DNA of 51,934 bases, from contig JAZSQZ010000052.1 of the NCBI GenBank assembly GCA_045538175.1, forward strand, positions 1 to 51,934, read 5' to 3'. A model generated the notes under the pieces. The model saw only the letters and a program-made list of their open reading frames with translations. It was not told where the DNA came from and made no database searches. Below are positions 1 to 8,500 of the stretch, piece after piece; the stretch's first letter is position 1, and each line of letters opens with the position of its first letter. Source of the stretch: JAZSQZ01 sp045538175. Lineage in GTDB: Bacteria; Bacillota; Clostridia; Christensenellales; UBA1242. A program made the position numbers and the translations under genes.

Positions 1-34
1 AGAATTTATTGTCAAGATCAAAACTATAAACAAA

Positions 35-70
35 AAACACCGTCTATACAATCGGAGTGTTTATTTTTTT
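35..70 (+). terminator. weak hairpin with T tract
   Basis: A short imperfect hairpin (AAACAC paired with GTGTTT, about 16 nt between the arms) is followed by a run of T. It may end a gene lying left of the window. Apart from this and the inverted repeat further right, the first 240 bases hold no ORF that I can support. Confidence 0.35.
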
Positions 71-151
71 CAAATACTAAATTTAAAAAACAGTTAAATA
101 AAAATATATTTGTTTTTTTAATTTAATATATATAAACACAAATTTGATATG

Positions 152-241
152 AATTGTCGGTTTGTATTTTTTTGTGTTTTTTATAACCCTTTAATCTTCT
201 TATGTTTAGCGCCGACCATATAGTGCAACCGACTGACAATT
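152..241. repeat. bulged inverted repeat, 11-bp arms
   Basis: AATTGTCGGTT at 152-162 is complementary to AACCG (227-231) plus ACAATT (236-241), with a 4-nt ACTG bulge in the right arm. The arms enclose about 64 nt and the right arm touches the stop codon of the VTT-domain gene. It could be a 3'UTR structure of that gene, a small RNA or a decayed MITE-like element; nothing in the sequence decides between them. Confidence 0.35.
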
Positions 242-976
242 CTAGGTTTGCTTATTATCTTCTTCTATTGTTATTTCTTGTTTTTCTTTTTTGGCAAACT
301 TTAAAAACATTGTTTCTATTTTGTTCTTATATATAAAAGATAAAACAAATATTATTAAAAACAACACTCCAAAAACTATCCATATAGGCGACTTAAAACT
401 AAACATAAAACTATTGCCTAAAAAGCAAATAAAAAACAATCCTACAAACTTTGTTATGGCAATTGTTGATACAAAAAACTTGTTTTCCATTTTATTTGCG
501 CCTGCAACCATACACAACAAATCATCTGGGAAAAATGGGAAAAGCATCATAAGAAAAAACAAAAACTTGCCCCGATTTAACCTTTCCTGCCACTTAATGC
601 TTGCGACTTCGCCTATACTCCAAACAATAATTTTACTACCAAATTTTTTGCCAATTAGAAACGCCAAGATACTACCTAAAACAATTGCAAGATAACTTAA
701 AATAAATGTCACAAATGGTCCGAAAAGCAAAACTCCAGCAACAGTTGTAACCATCGATGGAATAGGCAAAAATGTGACCTGTAAAAACTGCAACAACCAA
801 AAAATCGTATACGACCAAACACCTTTTGTCGAAATAAAATCTCTTAAACTTTCGATACTATCTAGGTGTTTTCCAAGTTCGGTTTTTGACACAAGAAAAT
901 ACCCTAAAAACATAAACCCCAAAAGCAAAACCACAACAAGTGTACACTTTAAAAACTTAAACCAAAAATTTCTCAC
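242..976 (-). CDS. VTT-domain (TVP38/TMEM64, DedA-like) membrane protein
   Basis: The 244-residue product has an N-terminal membrane segment (about 10-29), several further hydrophobic segments and the VTT-type core in which a polar Phe-Pro-Phe-Phe-Pro-Asp-Asp loop is followed by a Gly-Ala-rich segment. Family members act in the cytoplasmic membrane and have been linked to lipid scrambling and polyprenyl-phosphate recycling; the exact substrate here is unknown. The C-terminus is a charged Lys/Glu tail. The start is GTG at 976 without a clear Shine-Dalgarno site, so the exact start is uncertain. The gene lies downstream of a strong terminator ending the kinase operon, so it is probably transcribed alone. 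Confidence 0.8.
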   Translation of the reverse strand: MRNFWFKFLKCTLVVVLLLGFMFLGYFLVSKTELGKHLDSIESLRDFISTKGVWSYTIFWLLQFLQVTFLPIPSMVTTVAGVLLFGPFVTFILSYLAIVLGSILAFLIGKKFGSKIIVWSIGEVASIKWQERLNRGKFLFFLMMLFPFFPDDLLCMVAGANKMENKFFVSTIAITKFVGLFFICFLGNSFMFSFKSPIWIVFGVLFLIIFVLSFIYKNKIETMFLKFAKKEKQEITIEEDNKQT

Positions 977-1012
977 AAGATAGTTTATGTTGTTTTTGTA
1001 ATTTTTATTTAT

Positions 1013-1043
1013 AAAAAAAAGAACAAGGAATTATTCCTTGTTC
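1013..1043 (-). terminator. terminator with stop codon in its loop
   Basis: A 10-bp perfect stem (GAACAAGGAA at 1021-1030 with TTCCTTGTTC at 1034-1043) is followed on the minus strand by eight T. The 3-nt loop is the TAA stop codon of the adjacent kinase gene, so the last codons form the hairpin. Confidence 0.85.
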
Positions 1044-1564
1044 CAGATAAACGTATTTACAAATTCTTCGGCTTGTTTTTTTAATTGTTGTGGCCCTTTG
1101 TTTTCAATAGCAAAATCAAACTTATAATCTTCAAGTTCAACTTCACTTTCGTGCTCTTGTTGAGTTTCTGTTAAGGTTGTTTTTCTTTCTGCTTTTTTAA
1201 CATTTACAGCAATTGCACCAAACTTCTTTTTAAAGGTTTTGATTTCTTCTTTCCTTCTTACACCGGTTACGATAAAAACATCATAATCTAGCACAAGTGA
1301 AGACAAAAGTTCGCAAGATAAGGTTGCCCAAAATCCAGGGCTTTTATTATTCCACTCTTCGCCAACTTTTTGCAAAAGGTCTCTACCCTTTTTATCTTTT
1401 TTACCGTTCCAACCATATTGCTTTTTTAAAAGTTCCTTAAAGAAATATGTAATAGGAAATGTAAAAGCTGTGAATTTGTTTTTTGAAAGTTCTCTTTCAA
1501 CAAGTTTTCCAAATTCCTTTTTGCCGGATTCGGCTTTGCCACAAATTAAAATTACTTTTTCCAT
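1031..1564 (-). CDS. deoxynucleoside monophosphate kinase-like P-loop protein
   Basis: This 177-residue protein begins with a P-loop (residues 8-16, GKAESGKKE) in which the usual Ser/Thr after the Gly-Lys pair is Lys. A GWNGKKDKKGRDLLQ segment followed by Trp, and the later ITGVRR-like strand (here VTGVRR, about 101-106), resemble the dNMP kinase family known from phages (T4 gene 1 type), which phosphorylates dNMPs. It follows the next P-loop gene by 8 nt and ends the operon at a strong terminator. The altered Walker A residue raises the possibility of reduced or changed activity. An SD (AGGA) precedes the ATG. Substrate assignment is inferred from motif resemblance only. Confidence 0.6.
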   Translation of the reverse strand: MEKVILICGKAESGKKEFGKLVERELSKNKFTAFTFPITYFFKELLKKQYGWNGKKDKKGRDLLQKVGEEWNNKSPGFWATLSCELLSSLVLDYDVFIVTGVRRKEEIKTFKKKFGAIAVNVKKAERKTTLTETQQEHESEVELEDYKFDFAIENKGPQQLKKQAEEFVNTFIWNKE

Positions 1565-1572
1565 AGTTAATC

Positions 1573-2133
1573 CTACTTTGTTAAAGAATCAATATATTTT
1601 TGAACTTCGCCTTTTAAGTATTCTTTTGTTGTGTTGTTAATAATAAAGTGGTCTGCTTTTGCAATAGGTCCACCTTGTTCCAATTTTTCGATTTGTGAAT
1701 AATCACGAACATCAACTTCTTCGTTTGTAAGTGGACGGAAAGAACGAGTTGTAAGTCTTTCCTTTCTAATAGCAGTATCTGTGACTATTGCTAAAAGTAA
1801 AAGTTTATCGCCATAGATTTCTTTTAAGTATTTATATTCTGACCAAGCATATAAACTTTCTAAGACAATATTATGTCCTGCCTCATAAAGTTCTTGAATT
1901 TTTGGAGCAATTTTCTTTGCATAAATTGCAAGGTCACCTGTTTTTCTAAGTTCTTCTCTAATCATTCTCTCGTTGTCAGGAGTGATAGGAAGATCTCTTT
2001 TTTTCATTTCGTCAAAAGTGACATCTCCAAAATAAACTCTCTTAAAATCGTTGTCTAAGAAAACTTGTGTAGCTTCTGATTTTCCAGCGCCACATAAACC
2101 GATAACGGCTACAATAATATTGTCTTTACTCAT
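1573..2133 (-). CDS. P-loop NTPase, dephospho-CoA/adenylate kinase-like
   Basis: The 186-residue protein has a canonical Walker A GLCGAGKS at residues 12-19 and a kinase-like layout: a short helical lid region rich in charged residues, an Arg-rich TTRSFRPL segment and a C-terminal strand ending in IINNT, as in NMP kinases and dephospho-CoA kinase-like proteins (compare the UPF0200 type). The substrate is not evident. It sits between gltX (11 nt upstream) and a second P-loop kinase (8 nt downstream), both on the same strand, so the three are almost certainly cotranscribed. An SD GGAG precedes the ATG. It is not a full-length CoaE by eye; treat it as a small-molecule or nucleotide kinase of unknown specificity. 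Confidence 0.6.
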   Translation of the reverse strand: MSKDNIIVAVIGLCGAGKSEATQVFLDNDFKRVYFGDVTFDEMKKRDLPITPDNERMIREELRKTGDLAIYAKKIAPKIQELYEAGHNIVLESLYAWSEYKYLKEIYGDKLLLLAIVTDTAIRKERLTTRSFRPLTNEEVDVRDYSQIEKLEQGGPIAKADHFIINNTTKEYLKGEVQKYIDSLTK

Positions 2134-2144
2134 AATTTTTCTCC

Positions 2145-3812
2145 TTATCCTAAAAATGAAATAACTTTATCTATTCTTTTTGCAACTTCGCTGTTGCCTA
2201 AAAGTTTACAAATCTCATACAAATCTGGTGACATTTGCTTTTTGGTGATTGCAACTCTAATAACACCACTGACAGTTGCAACGCTACCCTTATAATTTTC
2301 TGGATTTTTTCTGTATGCTTTCATATCAGAAGTAAATCCAAGTGGCTCACAAATTGCTTTGATTTTATCAAACCAAACTTGCTTTTCGTCAGCATCATTA
2401 TATGTGTTTTTGTATGCTTTCAATATTTCAACAATGTCGCTCTTTTCAACTTTTTCATCAAAGTTAAAGTTATCAAGTGTAAGTTTTTCAAAATCTTCAA
2501 ACATATAATCAAAAAGTTCTGGAAGGTCGCTCCACTTTGAAATATCTTTTCTAGGTTTATCACCTGTTCTGTCAATAGAAAATATTTTCAAACAAAAATC
2601 TTTTTTGTCTTTAATAAGGTTATAAAAATCAACATTAAATTCTTTTGCCCAAATCAAAGCTTCGTCATAAATTCTTTCTGCTGAAAATTTGCTTATAACA
2701 TTTTTAGAAACATCGCCAAGTTTAACAAAGTCAAACATAGGGTTATTTGAACCAATCTTTGAAACATCAAATGGGAAATCCATATATGGTGTATCTGGAT
2801 TTTGTTTTCTCCAATCTTCAAAATCACTGTTAATAAGATTTAAGAGGTATTCCATAACGCTATCAACAGGATAACCTTGTTCTACAAAGTATCTTGCATC
2901 AGCTTCTCTATCTTTTCTCTTGCTTAACTTTCTCTTATTTCCGTCATCATCGATTTTACAAATAACAGGAGTATGTGCATATTTTGGTGGTTTAATTCCA
3001 AAAGCATCAAAAAGTTCTAAGTGGACATTTAAAGAAGGATACCACTCTTCACCTCTTACAACTACAGTTGTTTGCATCAATGTATCATCAACAATGTGTG
3101 CTAAGGAATATGGTGGAATGCCATCACTTTTCAAAACAACAGCATCTTTTTCGTTTTCTCTAACTTCTCTATCGCCCTTGATTAAGTCGTGGAACTTAAT
3201 AACATTTTCTGCGCTACCTTTTGATAAAAGCCTTATTGCAAAAGGTTTGCCTGCTTTTAAGTTTTGTTCGACTTCTTCTAGTGTTAAATCTCTACAAGGA
3301 TCTTTTGCAGTAATATCTGCTTCTTCTTCGAGTTGTTGTTCTCTTCTTTTTAGAATTTCTTCTTTACCTTCTGCCTTTTCGCAAAAACATGGGAAACCCC
3401 TGCCAAGTTCAACAAGTTTTTTTGCAAAAGCTCTGTAAATATCTTTTCTTTGAGATTGAATATAACTTCCGTAATCTCCAACTTGTTCTCTATCATCTCC
3501 GGTATAACCTTCGTCTGGCTTTAAACCAAAGTAGGATAACATATCGTATGCAATTGTTCCGACGTTTTTAACTTCTCTTTTGCTGTCGGTGTCTTCAAGT
3601 CGCATATAAAAAATACCATTTGATTTTTTTGCAATAAGTTTATCAATAAATGCCCCATAAACTGTACCTATATGTAGGTAACCTGTTGGGCTTGGTGCAG
3701 TCCTTGTGACATCTGCATCTTGTGGCAAATTCCTTTTTGCCTGTTTTAAATAATCATCTGCTGTAACCTTAATATCTGGAAAGAGCAGGTCAGCAAGTTT
3801 TTTGTAGTCCAT
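2145..3812 (-). CDS. gltX: glutamate--tRNA ligase
   Basis: This 555-residue class I aminoacyl-tRNA synthetase charges tRNA-Glu (or, in organisms with the amidotransferase route, also tRNA-Gln). Visible signatures are the HIGH-type motif in PSPTGYLHIGT (residues 41-51) and the KMSKS-type motif KRKLSKRKD in the middle of the protein, followed by a helical anticodon-binding region. It is longer than the roughly 480-residue bacterial average, mainly in the C-terminal half. An SD (AGGAG) precedes the ATG. It lies inside a five-gene minus-strand run, with a hairpin between it and the upstream lipoprotein gene that might uncouple their expression. Confidence 0.93.
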   Translation of the reverse strand: MDYKKLADLLFPDIKVTADDYLKQAKRNLPQDADVTRTAPSPTGYLHIGTVYGAFIDKLIAKKSNGIFYMRLEDTDSKREVKNVGTIAYDMLSYFGLKPDEGYTGDDREQVGDYGSYIQSQRKDIYRAFAKKLVELGRGFPCFCEKAEGKEEILKRREQQLEEEADITAKDPCRDLTLEEVEQNLKAGKPFAIRLLSKGSAENVIKFHDLIKGDREVRENEKDAVVLKSDGIPPYSLAHIVDDTLMQTTVVVRGEEWYPSLNVHLELFDAFGIKPPKYAHTPVICKIDDDGNKRKLSKRKDREADARYFVEQGYPVDSVMEYLLNLINSDFEDWRKQNPDTPYMDFPFDVSKIGSNNPMFDFVKLGDVSKNVISKFSAERIYDEALIWAKEFNVDFYNLIKDKKDFCLKIFSIDRTGDKPRKDISKWSDLPELFDYMFEDFEKLTLDNFNFDEKVEKSDIVEILKAYKNTYNDADEKQVWFDKIKAICEPLGFTSDMKAYRKNPENYKGSVATVSGVIRVAITKKQMSPDLYEICKLLGNSEVAKRIDKVISFLG

Positions 3813-3831
3813 AAAATTCTCCTATTTAAAA

Positions 3832-3855
3832 TTTGCCAAGACAAAGCTTGGCAAA
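3832..3855 (-). terminator. intercistronic hairpin upstream of gltX
   Basis: TTTGCCAAG and CTTGGCAAA form a 9-bp stem with a 6-nt loop between the lipoprotein gene and gltX. It is followed by an AT-rich stretch but not by a clean T run, so it may be a partial terminator or an mRNA processing/stability hairpin. Confidence 0.5.
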
Positions 3856-3860
3856 ATTAA

Positions 3861-4931
3861 CTAATTACAAAGTGTAAGGTAATAATCGTATAAACCTTCA
3901 ACCAAAGCAAGTCTTTCGCTAAATCTATCTTTTAAGAAGTTTCTGCTGATTTTGAAATATGATTGTTCCTTTTCAGAACAGTTTTCAAGATAGATTTCTT
4001 TGTTTGTTTGTTTGTAGTATCTTGAGAAACTAAAGTTTTCAACACCGTTGTAGAACATTTCTCTGTTTTCAACAAAAGATGGAAGTGTTACTTGCATTTG
4101 ATAAAGACGTTGTTTGATCTCGTTTGGATTTGCTTCATAAAGAGTTGTTGCAAGTTGTTTTGATTCTGCTTGTTCGATTTTGTGTGCAACTGTAATATAA
4201 TCTGCAAGATATGTTGTCATTTGCTCGCTATTGTTGTACCAATCGTTGATTGATGTCAAAGGATTGCTAGGTTCGTATGATTTTACAGAGAAATCAAAAA
4301 CGATTTTAGCAAGAAGCATATTGTTGTAATACATCATATCCTTACAGTCTGCATCGATAATTTTTGCGTCAACTTTTGAGAAATCTTTGTAACCAATACC
4401 GTTTAGGTAATAGTTATCAGCAAACTCAATATTAAGTTCAAAAGAAGCGTCAATAACTTTGTTATAGGCTGTTAACAATTTTGTAAATTGCAATGTGCCA
4501 TCACTTCTTTCATAGATTTCCTTAATCTTTGCAAACTCTTGAAGAGCGTTATCAAGGTCTTGAAGTTTTTTATAAAGGTTATTTCTTGCTTCTTGTGTCA
4601 TATCCCCAGCCAAAGTTTTTAAGTTTGAAATACTAACTTTTGCTGCCATAAAGTTTGAAGAAGCAGTCAAAATTGGCTCATAAACCCTTTTTAAAATGTT
4701 TGCGTGTGAATCTGCATTTTCGTAATCAGCATAAACTGCTGCGTTACCTGAAAAGTCAACTCTTAATTTATTGCCTGCAAAAAATTGTTTTGTAACTTCG
4801 TTGGTTTCTTTAATTTGTGTATAGTATGTTGCTAAATCATCAACGGTGCGATTTTCACCACAACCAACAAATACAAAACCAACTGTTAAGCATACACAAA
4901 GCATAAGGCAAATTGAAATAATCTTCTTCAT
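3861..4931 (-). CDS. putative lipoprotein of unknown function
   Basis: A type II signal peptide is visible: a basic start, a hydrophobic core and a lipobox ending in Val-Gly-Cys with the lipidated Cys at residue 24. The remaining 330 residues look mostly alpha-helical and rich in Tyr, Asn and Lys, with no motif I recognise. It would be anchored to the outer face of the cytoplasmic membrane. It follows, by 9 nt, a gene for a membrane-anchored helical protein of similar composition; the two may act as a pair. A strong SD (GGAGG) precedes the ATG. No function is assigned. Confidence 0.8.
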   Translation of the reverse strand: MKKIISICLMLCVCLTVGFVFVGCGENRTVDDLATYYTQIKETNEVTKQFFAGNKLRVDFSGNAAVYADYENADSHANILKRVYEPILTASSNFMAAKVSISNLKTLAGDMTQEARNNLYKKLQDLDNALQEFAKIKEIYERSDGTLQFTKLLTAYNKVIDASFELNIEFADNYYLNGIGYKDFSKVDAKIIDADCKDMMYYNNMLLAKIVFDFSVKSYEPSNPLTSINDWYNNSEQMTTYLADYITVAHKIEQAESKQLATTLYEANPNEIKQRLYQMQVTLPSFVENREMFYNGVENFSFSRYYKQTNKEIYLENCSEKEQSYFKISRNFLKDRFSERLALVEGLYDYYLTLCN

Positions 4932-4940
4932 ATTTACCTC

Positions 4941-5849
4941 CTAAACTGCAATGCCAAACTTTGAGTTAATGAAAGCCAAAACATCAGCAGCTATAACATT
5001 TTGTTCTTCACTTAAAGTTTTTACATAATCCGACTTTTCTGTAATAAGTTTAACAATATCAAGTTCTCTGCACTTAATCAAGAAACCATCAAACTCGATT
5101 GTCATATAAGTTTTTGAAACTTCGTATTCGTTTGCTTTTATAGCAAAGTCACGGTAATCAGTAAAGCATTGTGCATTTTGAATATCAACAAGACCTGTGT
5201 TTGAGCCGGTGTTGATTCTCTTTTGCATATTCTCTTCAATAACAGATACACAGTTGTCAGATAAAGCATTTATCATATGAAGTCTAAACTCAATAAAATT
5301 GTAATCCCTGTGACCATTGTGTGAATACTTATTTATGATTTCAACCAAACTTTTGTAAAACTCACTATTTGCTTTGTAAACATCTAAATATGTTGTTACA
5401 AAAGTACCAGCGTTTGCTGTGATATTTTTTCTAATGCTTTCGCCAACATCAGCTTCTTTGTATGTTTTATCATAAAGAATATAGGCTTCTTCTGCTTTTT
5501 TAACAGCATCACCATATGCTAAATATTTTTCAATTAACATATCTTGCTCGCCTCTTGAAATTGTCCTAATATTTACAAGATAATCAAGATAAAAATCAAT
5601 GCCAAGATTTGTGTTGTAAATCATAGCATAGACTGTGTTTGCGTAAATATCTAAGGCCCCGTCATACGAGTCCTTAACTTTAAGAGCATTTTTTGATAAC
5701 TCATCAATCTTAATTTCTTCTGATTTAATCTTAATTGTGTTATAAGCCATCAAATCAACATTTCTGTTTTTGATAATAAGGATTCCACCCACAACAAAAA
5801 TGCCAACAAAAGCAATAACAATTATTATTTTTAAAAGAACATTTTTCAT
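4941..5849 (-). CDS. membrane-anchored helical protein of unknown function
   Basis: The 302-residue product has one N-terminal membrane segment (about residues 7-26) and then a long, mostly helical extracytoplasmic part. There is no lipobox and no recognisable domain. It is the first gene of the minus-strand run, immediately upstream (9 nt) of a lipoprotein with the same helical, Tyr/Asn-rich character, so a shared complex is plausible. The promoter at 5868-5896 and an SD-like GGAAGG support the ATG start. Possible alternatives include an envelope stress or cell-wall associated protein, but nothing specific is seen. Confidence 0.75.
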   Translation of the reverse strand: MKNVLLKIIIVIAFVGIFVVGGILIIKNRNVDLMAYNTIKIKSEEIKIDELSKNALKVKDSYDGALDIYANTVYAMIYNTNLGIDFYLDYLVNIRTISRGEQDMLIEKYLAYGDAVKKAEEAYILYDKTYKEADVGESIRKNITANAGTFVTTYLDVYKANSEFYKSLVEIINKYSHNGHRDYNFIEFRLHMINALSDNCVSVIEENMQKRINTGSNTGLVDIQNAQCFTDYRDFAIKANEYEVSKTYMTIEFDGFLIKCRELDIVKLITEKSDYVKTLSEEQNVIAADVLAFINSKFGIAV

Positions 5850-5867
5850 ATTATTCCTTCCACTTTA

Positions 5868-5896
5868 ATTTTATTAAATTTACTATATTGTGTCAA
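5868..5896 (-). promoter_or_regulatory. sigma-A promoter for the 5849-1031 operon
   Basis: On the minus strand TTGACA (5896-5891) is separated by 17 nt from TAAAAT (5873-5868). It lies about 20 nt upstream of the first start codon of the operon. Confidence 0.8.
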
Positions 5897-5966
5897 GTTT
5901 ATTTTAAAGACTTTAGGTCATTTGTTTGGGCAGTTATCACAAAAGAAAAATATAATTTTATAAAAG

Positions 5967-5995
5967 TTGATTTTAGGTTTGAGATTTGCTAAACT
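5967..5995 (+). promoter_or_regulatory. sigma-A promoter for the replication pair
   Basis: TTGATT (5967-5972), a 17-nt spacer and TAAACT (5990-5995) place the transcription start near 6002, just before the SD. This promoter and the one at 5868-5896 are divergent. Confidence 0.7.
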
Positions 5996-6018
5996 AAGAG
6001 TACTTGTTTGGAGGATTT

Positions 6019-7482
6019 ATGGCATTTTGTAAATATTCATCTGGATTTATTGCTAACACAAGCATCACAATTGATGCTTCGTTTTTAAACGACTATCTAC
6101 CATACGCCCCAGAAAATTGCGTAAAGGTATACTTGTTTGGTTTGCTTAAATGCCAAAATAGTTCTAGTTTTGACAATACTATCGAAAACTTTGAAAATGT
6201 TTTAGGTCTTACAAAAGAAGACATTATAAATATTTTCCTTTATTGGCAAGACCAAAACTTGATTCAAGTTTTAAACACTGACCCAATAGAAGTTAGATAC
6301 CTACCTGTCAAAAACGCTCTTAAAAAAGTTAAAGTTTCAAACATCAAAAAGTATTCATCTTTTACCCTTCAAGCACAAGAAATTATCGAAGGAAGAGAGA
6401 TTACACCAAACGAATTTAATGAGTATATTGATTTCTTAGAAAACACCAAAATGCAACCTGATGCCTTGCTTATGATTATGAAATATTGCGTAAACACAAA
6501 AGGCGACAACATAGGTTATTCCTACATATTAACGGTTGCAAAAAATTGGGCAAGAGACGGAATTAGAACAACCGAAAAAGTTGAAGAACACCTTGAAACA
6601 CTTAGCACACTTACAAGTGACAATAGCAAGGTCGCAAAAGCACTCAAATTCCAAGGCAACTTAAGTTTAGAGCATCAACAATTCTTCTCAAAATGGAAAG
6701 ACGAACTTGGTTTTGACCTAGGAACCATAATCGAAGTTGCAAAAGAAGTTGCAAAAAAGACAAAGAAAAATGGTTATGAAATGCTTGATGCAACTCTTCT
6801 TAAGTATTACGAACAAAAACTTATGTCTGTTTATGAAATAAAAGAGTTCGAAAAACAAAAAACAGCCCTTACCCAAACAGCAAGAAATATCAATAAAGCA
6901 ATCGGCGTTTATTACGAAAATGTTGACAATGTTGTTTCAACCTACGTTCTTCCTTGGATAAACAAGGGTTATACAGAAAACACACTTTTAGAGATTGCAA
7001 ATTTCTGTTTTAAATCATCAATACGTACTCTTGATGGTATGGACGAAAAAATAAATAAGTTCTACAAACTTGGTCTTATCTCAACAGAAAGCATAAATCA
7101 ATATATGGACAACCTTTCAAAAACAGATAAGGAAATCAAAAAACTTCTTACAAAACTTGGTATTGATAGAAGGGTTAACTCTCTTGACAGAAAGAATTAT
7201 AGAACCTGGGTTTATGATTGGAAAATGAACGGCGAACTTATTGATTATGCTGCAGAACTTTCAGTTGGAAAATCAAACCCATTCCCTTATATGAACAAGA
7301 TTTTATCAAATTGGCATCAAAACAATGTCGAGGATGTAAAGTCTGCAAAGAAAGTTAAAGTGACCGAAACAGAAAAAACAACACAAAAAGCAACAACCGT
7401 TCAAAAAGCTTATGAGCACAGAAGTTATAGCGACGACGACTTAAATGCCCTTTTTGAAAACCTTGACGATATTGAAATTTAA
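6019..7482 (+). CDS. DnaB/DnaD-type replication initiation protein
   Basis: This 487-residue protein is similar in length to Bacillus subtilis DnaB (the initiation protein, not the helicase). Two DnaD-like helical modules can be seen: one around WARDGIRTTEKVEEHL (about 178-193) and a second ending near residue 440 with YMNKILSNWHQNNV, the characteristic YxxxI-x-x-W tail of the family. Such proteins remodel origin DNA and help load the replicative helicase. The C-terminus is a short acidic tail. I chose ATG at 6019, which sits behind GGAGG at 6010-6014; an in-frame TTG at 6004 would overlap that site. The helicase-loader gene follows 8 nt later, as in Bacillus. Confidence 0.88.
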   Translation: MAFCKYSSGFIANTSITIDASFLNDYLPYAPENCVKVYLFGLLKCQNSSSFDNTIENFENVLGLTKEDIINIFLYWQDQNLIQVLNTDPIEVRYLPVKNALKKVKVSNIKKYSSFTLQAQEIIEGREITPNEFNEYIDFLENTKMQPDALLMIMKYCVNTKGDNIGYSYILTVAKNWARDGIRTTEKVEEHLETLSTLTSDNSKVAKALKFQGNLSLEHQQFFSKWKDELGFDLGTIIEVAKEVAKKTKKNGYEMLDATLLKYYEQKLMSVYEIKEFEKQKTALTQTARNINKAIGVYYENVDNVVSTYVLPWINKGYTENTLLEIANFCFKSSIRTLDGMDEKINKFYKLGLISTESINQYMDNLSKTDKEIKKLLTKLGIDRRVNSLDRKNYRTWVYDWKMNGELIDYAAELSVGKSNPFPYMNKILSNWHQNNVEDVKSAKKVKVTETEKTTQKATTVQKAYEHRSYSDDDLNALFENLDDIEI

Positions 7483-7490
7483 GGATAAAT

Positions 7491-8423
7491 ATGAATAAAA
7501 TTCAGTTATACAAAAAAGCAAAAAATATTGTTAACACATACAAAATAAAAGCAGAAGAAAAAGCAGAAGAAGTTTTGGACAACGCACTAACGAACGTTAA
7601 GTTTAAGACAAATTACCAAAACATTAAAAATTTGGAATTTGAAATTGCAAAGTTAGAGTTCGATAAACTTGACACTAAAATGCAAAAAGAACTTCTAAGC
7701 GTTCTAAAAAAAGAAAGAGCAACCATCTTAAAAGACCTAAAACTTAAAGAAGAAGACTTTTTGCCAAAATATAATTGCAAAACTTGTGAAGACACAGGCA
7801 TACATAAAAACCAAACTTGCAATTGCGTAAAAGCAGTTATGGCAAAACTTATAAACAACCAAATTGGCGTTTTGGTTGACACAACACACACATTTGCAAA
7901 AAGCAAAAATGAAAATAAGCTAACAGAAAAAAATACAAAGATTTATGAAAAAGCAAGTTTATGGTGCGAAAAGTATCCAACTTCAAAATACAAAAACCTA
8001 GTCCTTTGTGGAAAAACAGGTGTTGGAAAAACTTTCCTTACAGAGTGTATCATAAATGCCCTATCTAAAAAATTTGTGCCTACGCTTTTTGTGACTGCCT
8101 TTGGTCTAAATAACACAAGTCTTAAATATCACACAACCTTTGATAACACAAAGTCAAGTATCTTAGAGCCACTCTTAACTTGTGATGTATTAGTTATAGA
8201 CGACCTAGGCACAGAGCCGATTTTGAAAAATGTAACAGCAGAATACTTGTATCTTATAATAAACGAAAGAGCAATCCACAACCTAACCACAATTGTTACA
8301 ACTAACCTAACACCAAACGATATAAACAATCGTTATGGCGAAAGAATTTTTAGTCGTTTATTTAATAAATCAAATTCACTTGCATTCAACTTTGACGGAT
8401 GCGACCTAAGAATAAAAAAATAA
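7491..8423 (+). CDS. dnaI: DnaI/DnaC-like helicase loader ATPase
   Basis: At 310 residues the protein is close to the length of Bacillus DnaI. The N-terminal part is helical and carries a zinc-type cluster (CKTC then CNC, near residues 96-110), as in DnaI. The C-terminal AAA+ part shows Walker A GKTGVGKT, Walker B VLVIDD, and a later RLFNKS segment typical of the DnaC group. It is expected to deliver the replicative helicase to the origin in the cytoplasm together with the DnaB/DnaD-like product encoded just upstream. An SD (AAGGA) fits the ATG. The operon closes with a strong terminator at 8423-8448. Confidence 0.88.
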   Translation: MNKIQLYKKAKNIVNTYKIKAEEKAEEVLDNALTNVKFKTNYQNIKNLEFEIAKLEFDKLDTKMQKELLSVLKKERATILKDLKLKEEDFLPKYNCKTCEDTGIHKNQTCNCVKAVMAKLINNQIGVLVDTTHTFAKSKNENKLTEKNTKIYEKASLWCEKYPTSKYKNLVLCGKTGVGKTFLTECIINALSKKFVPTLFVTAFGLNNTSLKYHTTFDNTKSSILEPLLTCDVLVIDDLGTEPILKNVTAEYLYLIINERAIHNLTTIVTTNLTPNDINNRYGERIFSRLFNKSNSLAFNFDGCDLRIKK

Positions 8424-8448
8424 AAAGAAACCCTTTCGGGTTTCTTTT
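8423..8448 (+). terminator. terminator of the replication operon
   Basis: An 11-bp stem (AAAAGAAACCC with GGGTTTCTTTT) with a TTTC tetraloop begins at the stop codon. The following T-rich stretch runs into the -35 box of the next gene. Confidence 0.85.
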
Positions 8449-8450
8449 AT

Positions 8451-8479
8451 TTTACTAAAACATTTCATTATGTTAAACT
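8451..8479 (+). promoter_or_regulatory. promoter of the PP-loop protein gene
   Basis: TTTACT (8451-8456), 17 nt and TAAACT (8474-8479). The -35 box directly abuts the preceding terminator. Confidence 0.6.
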
Positions 8480-8500
8480 ATAAAAAACAAAGGAGAACAA

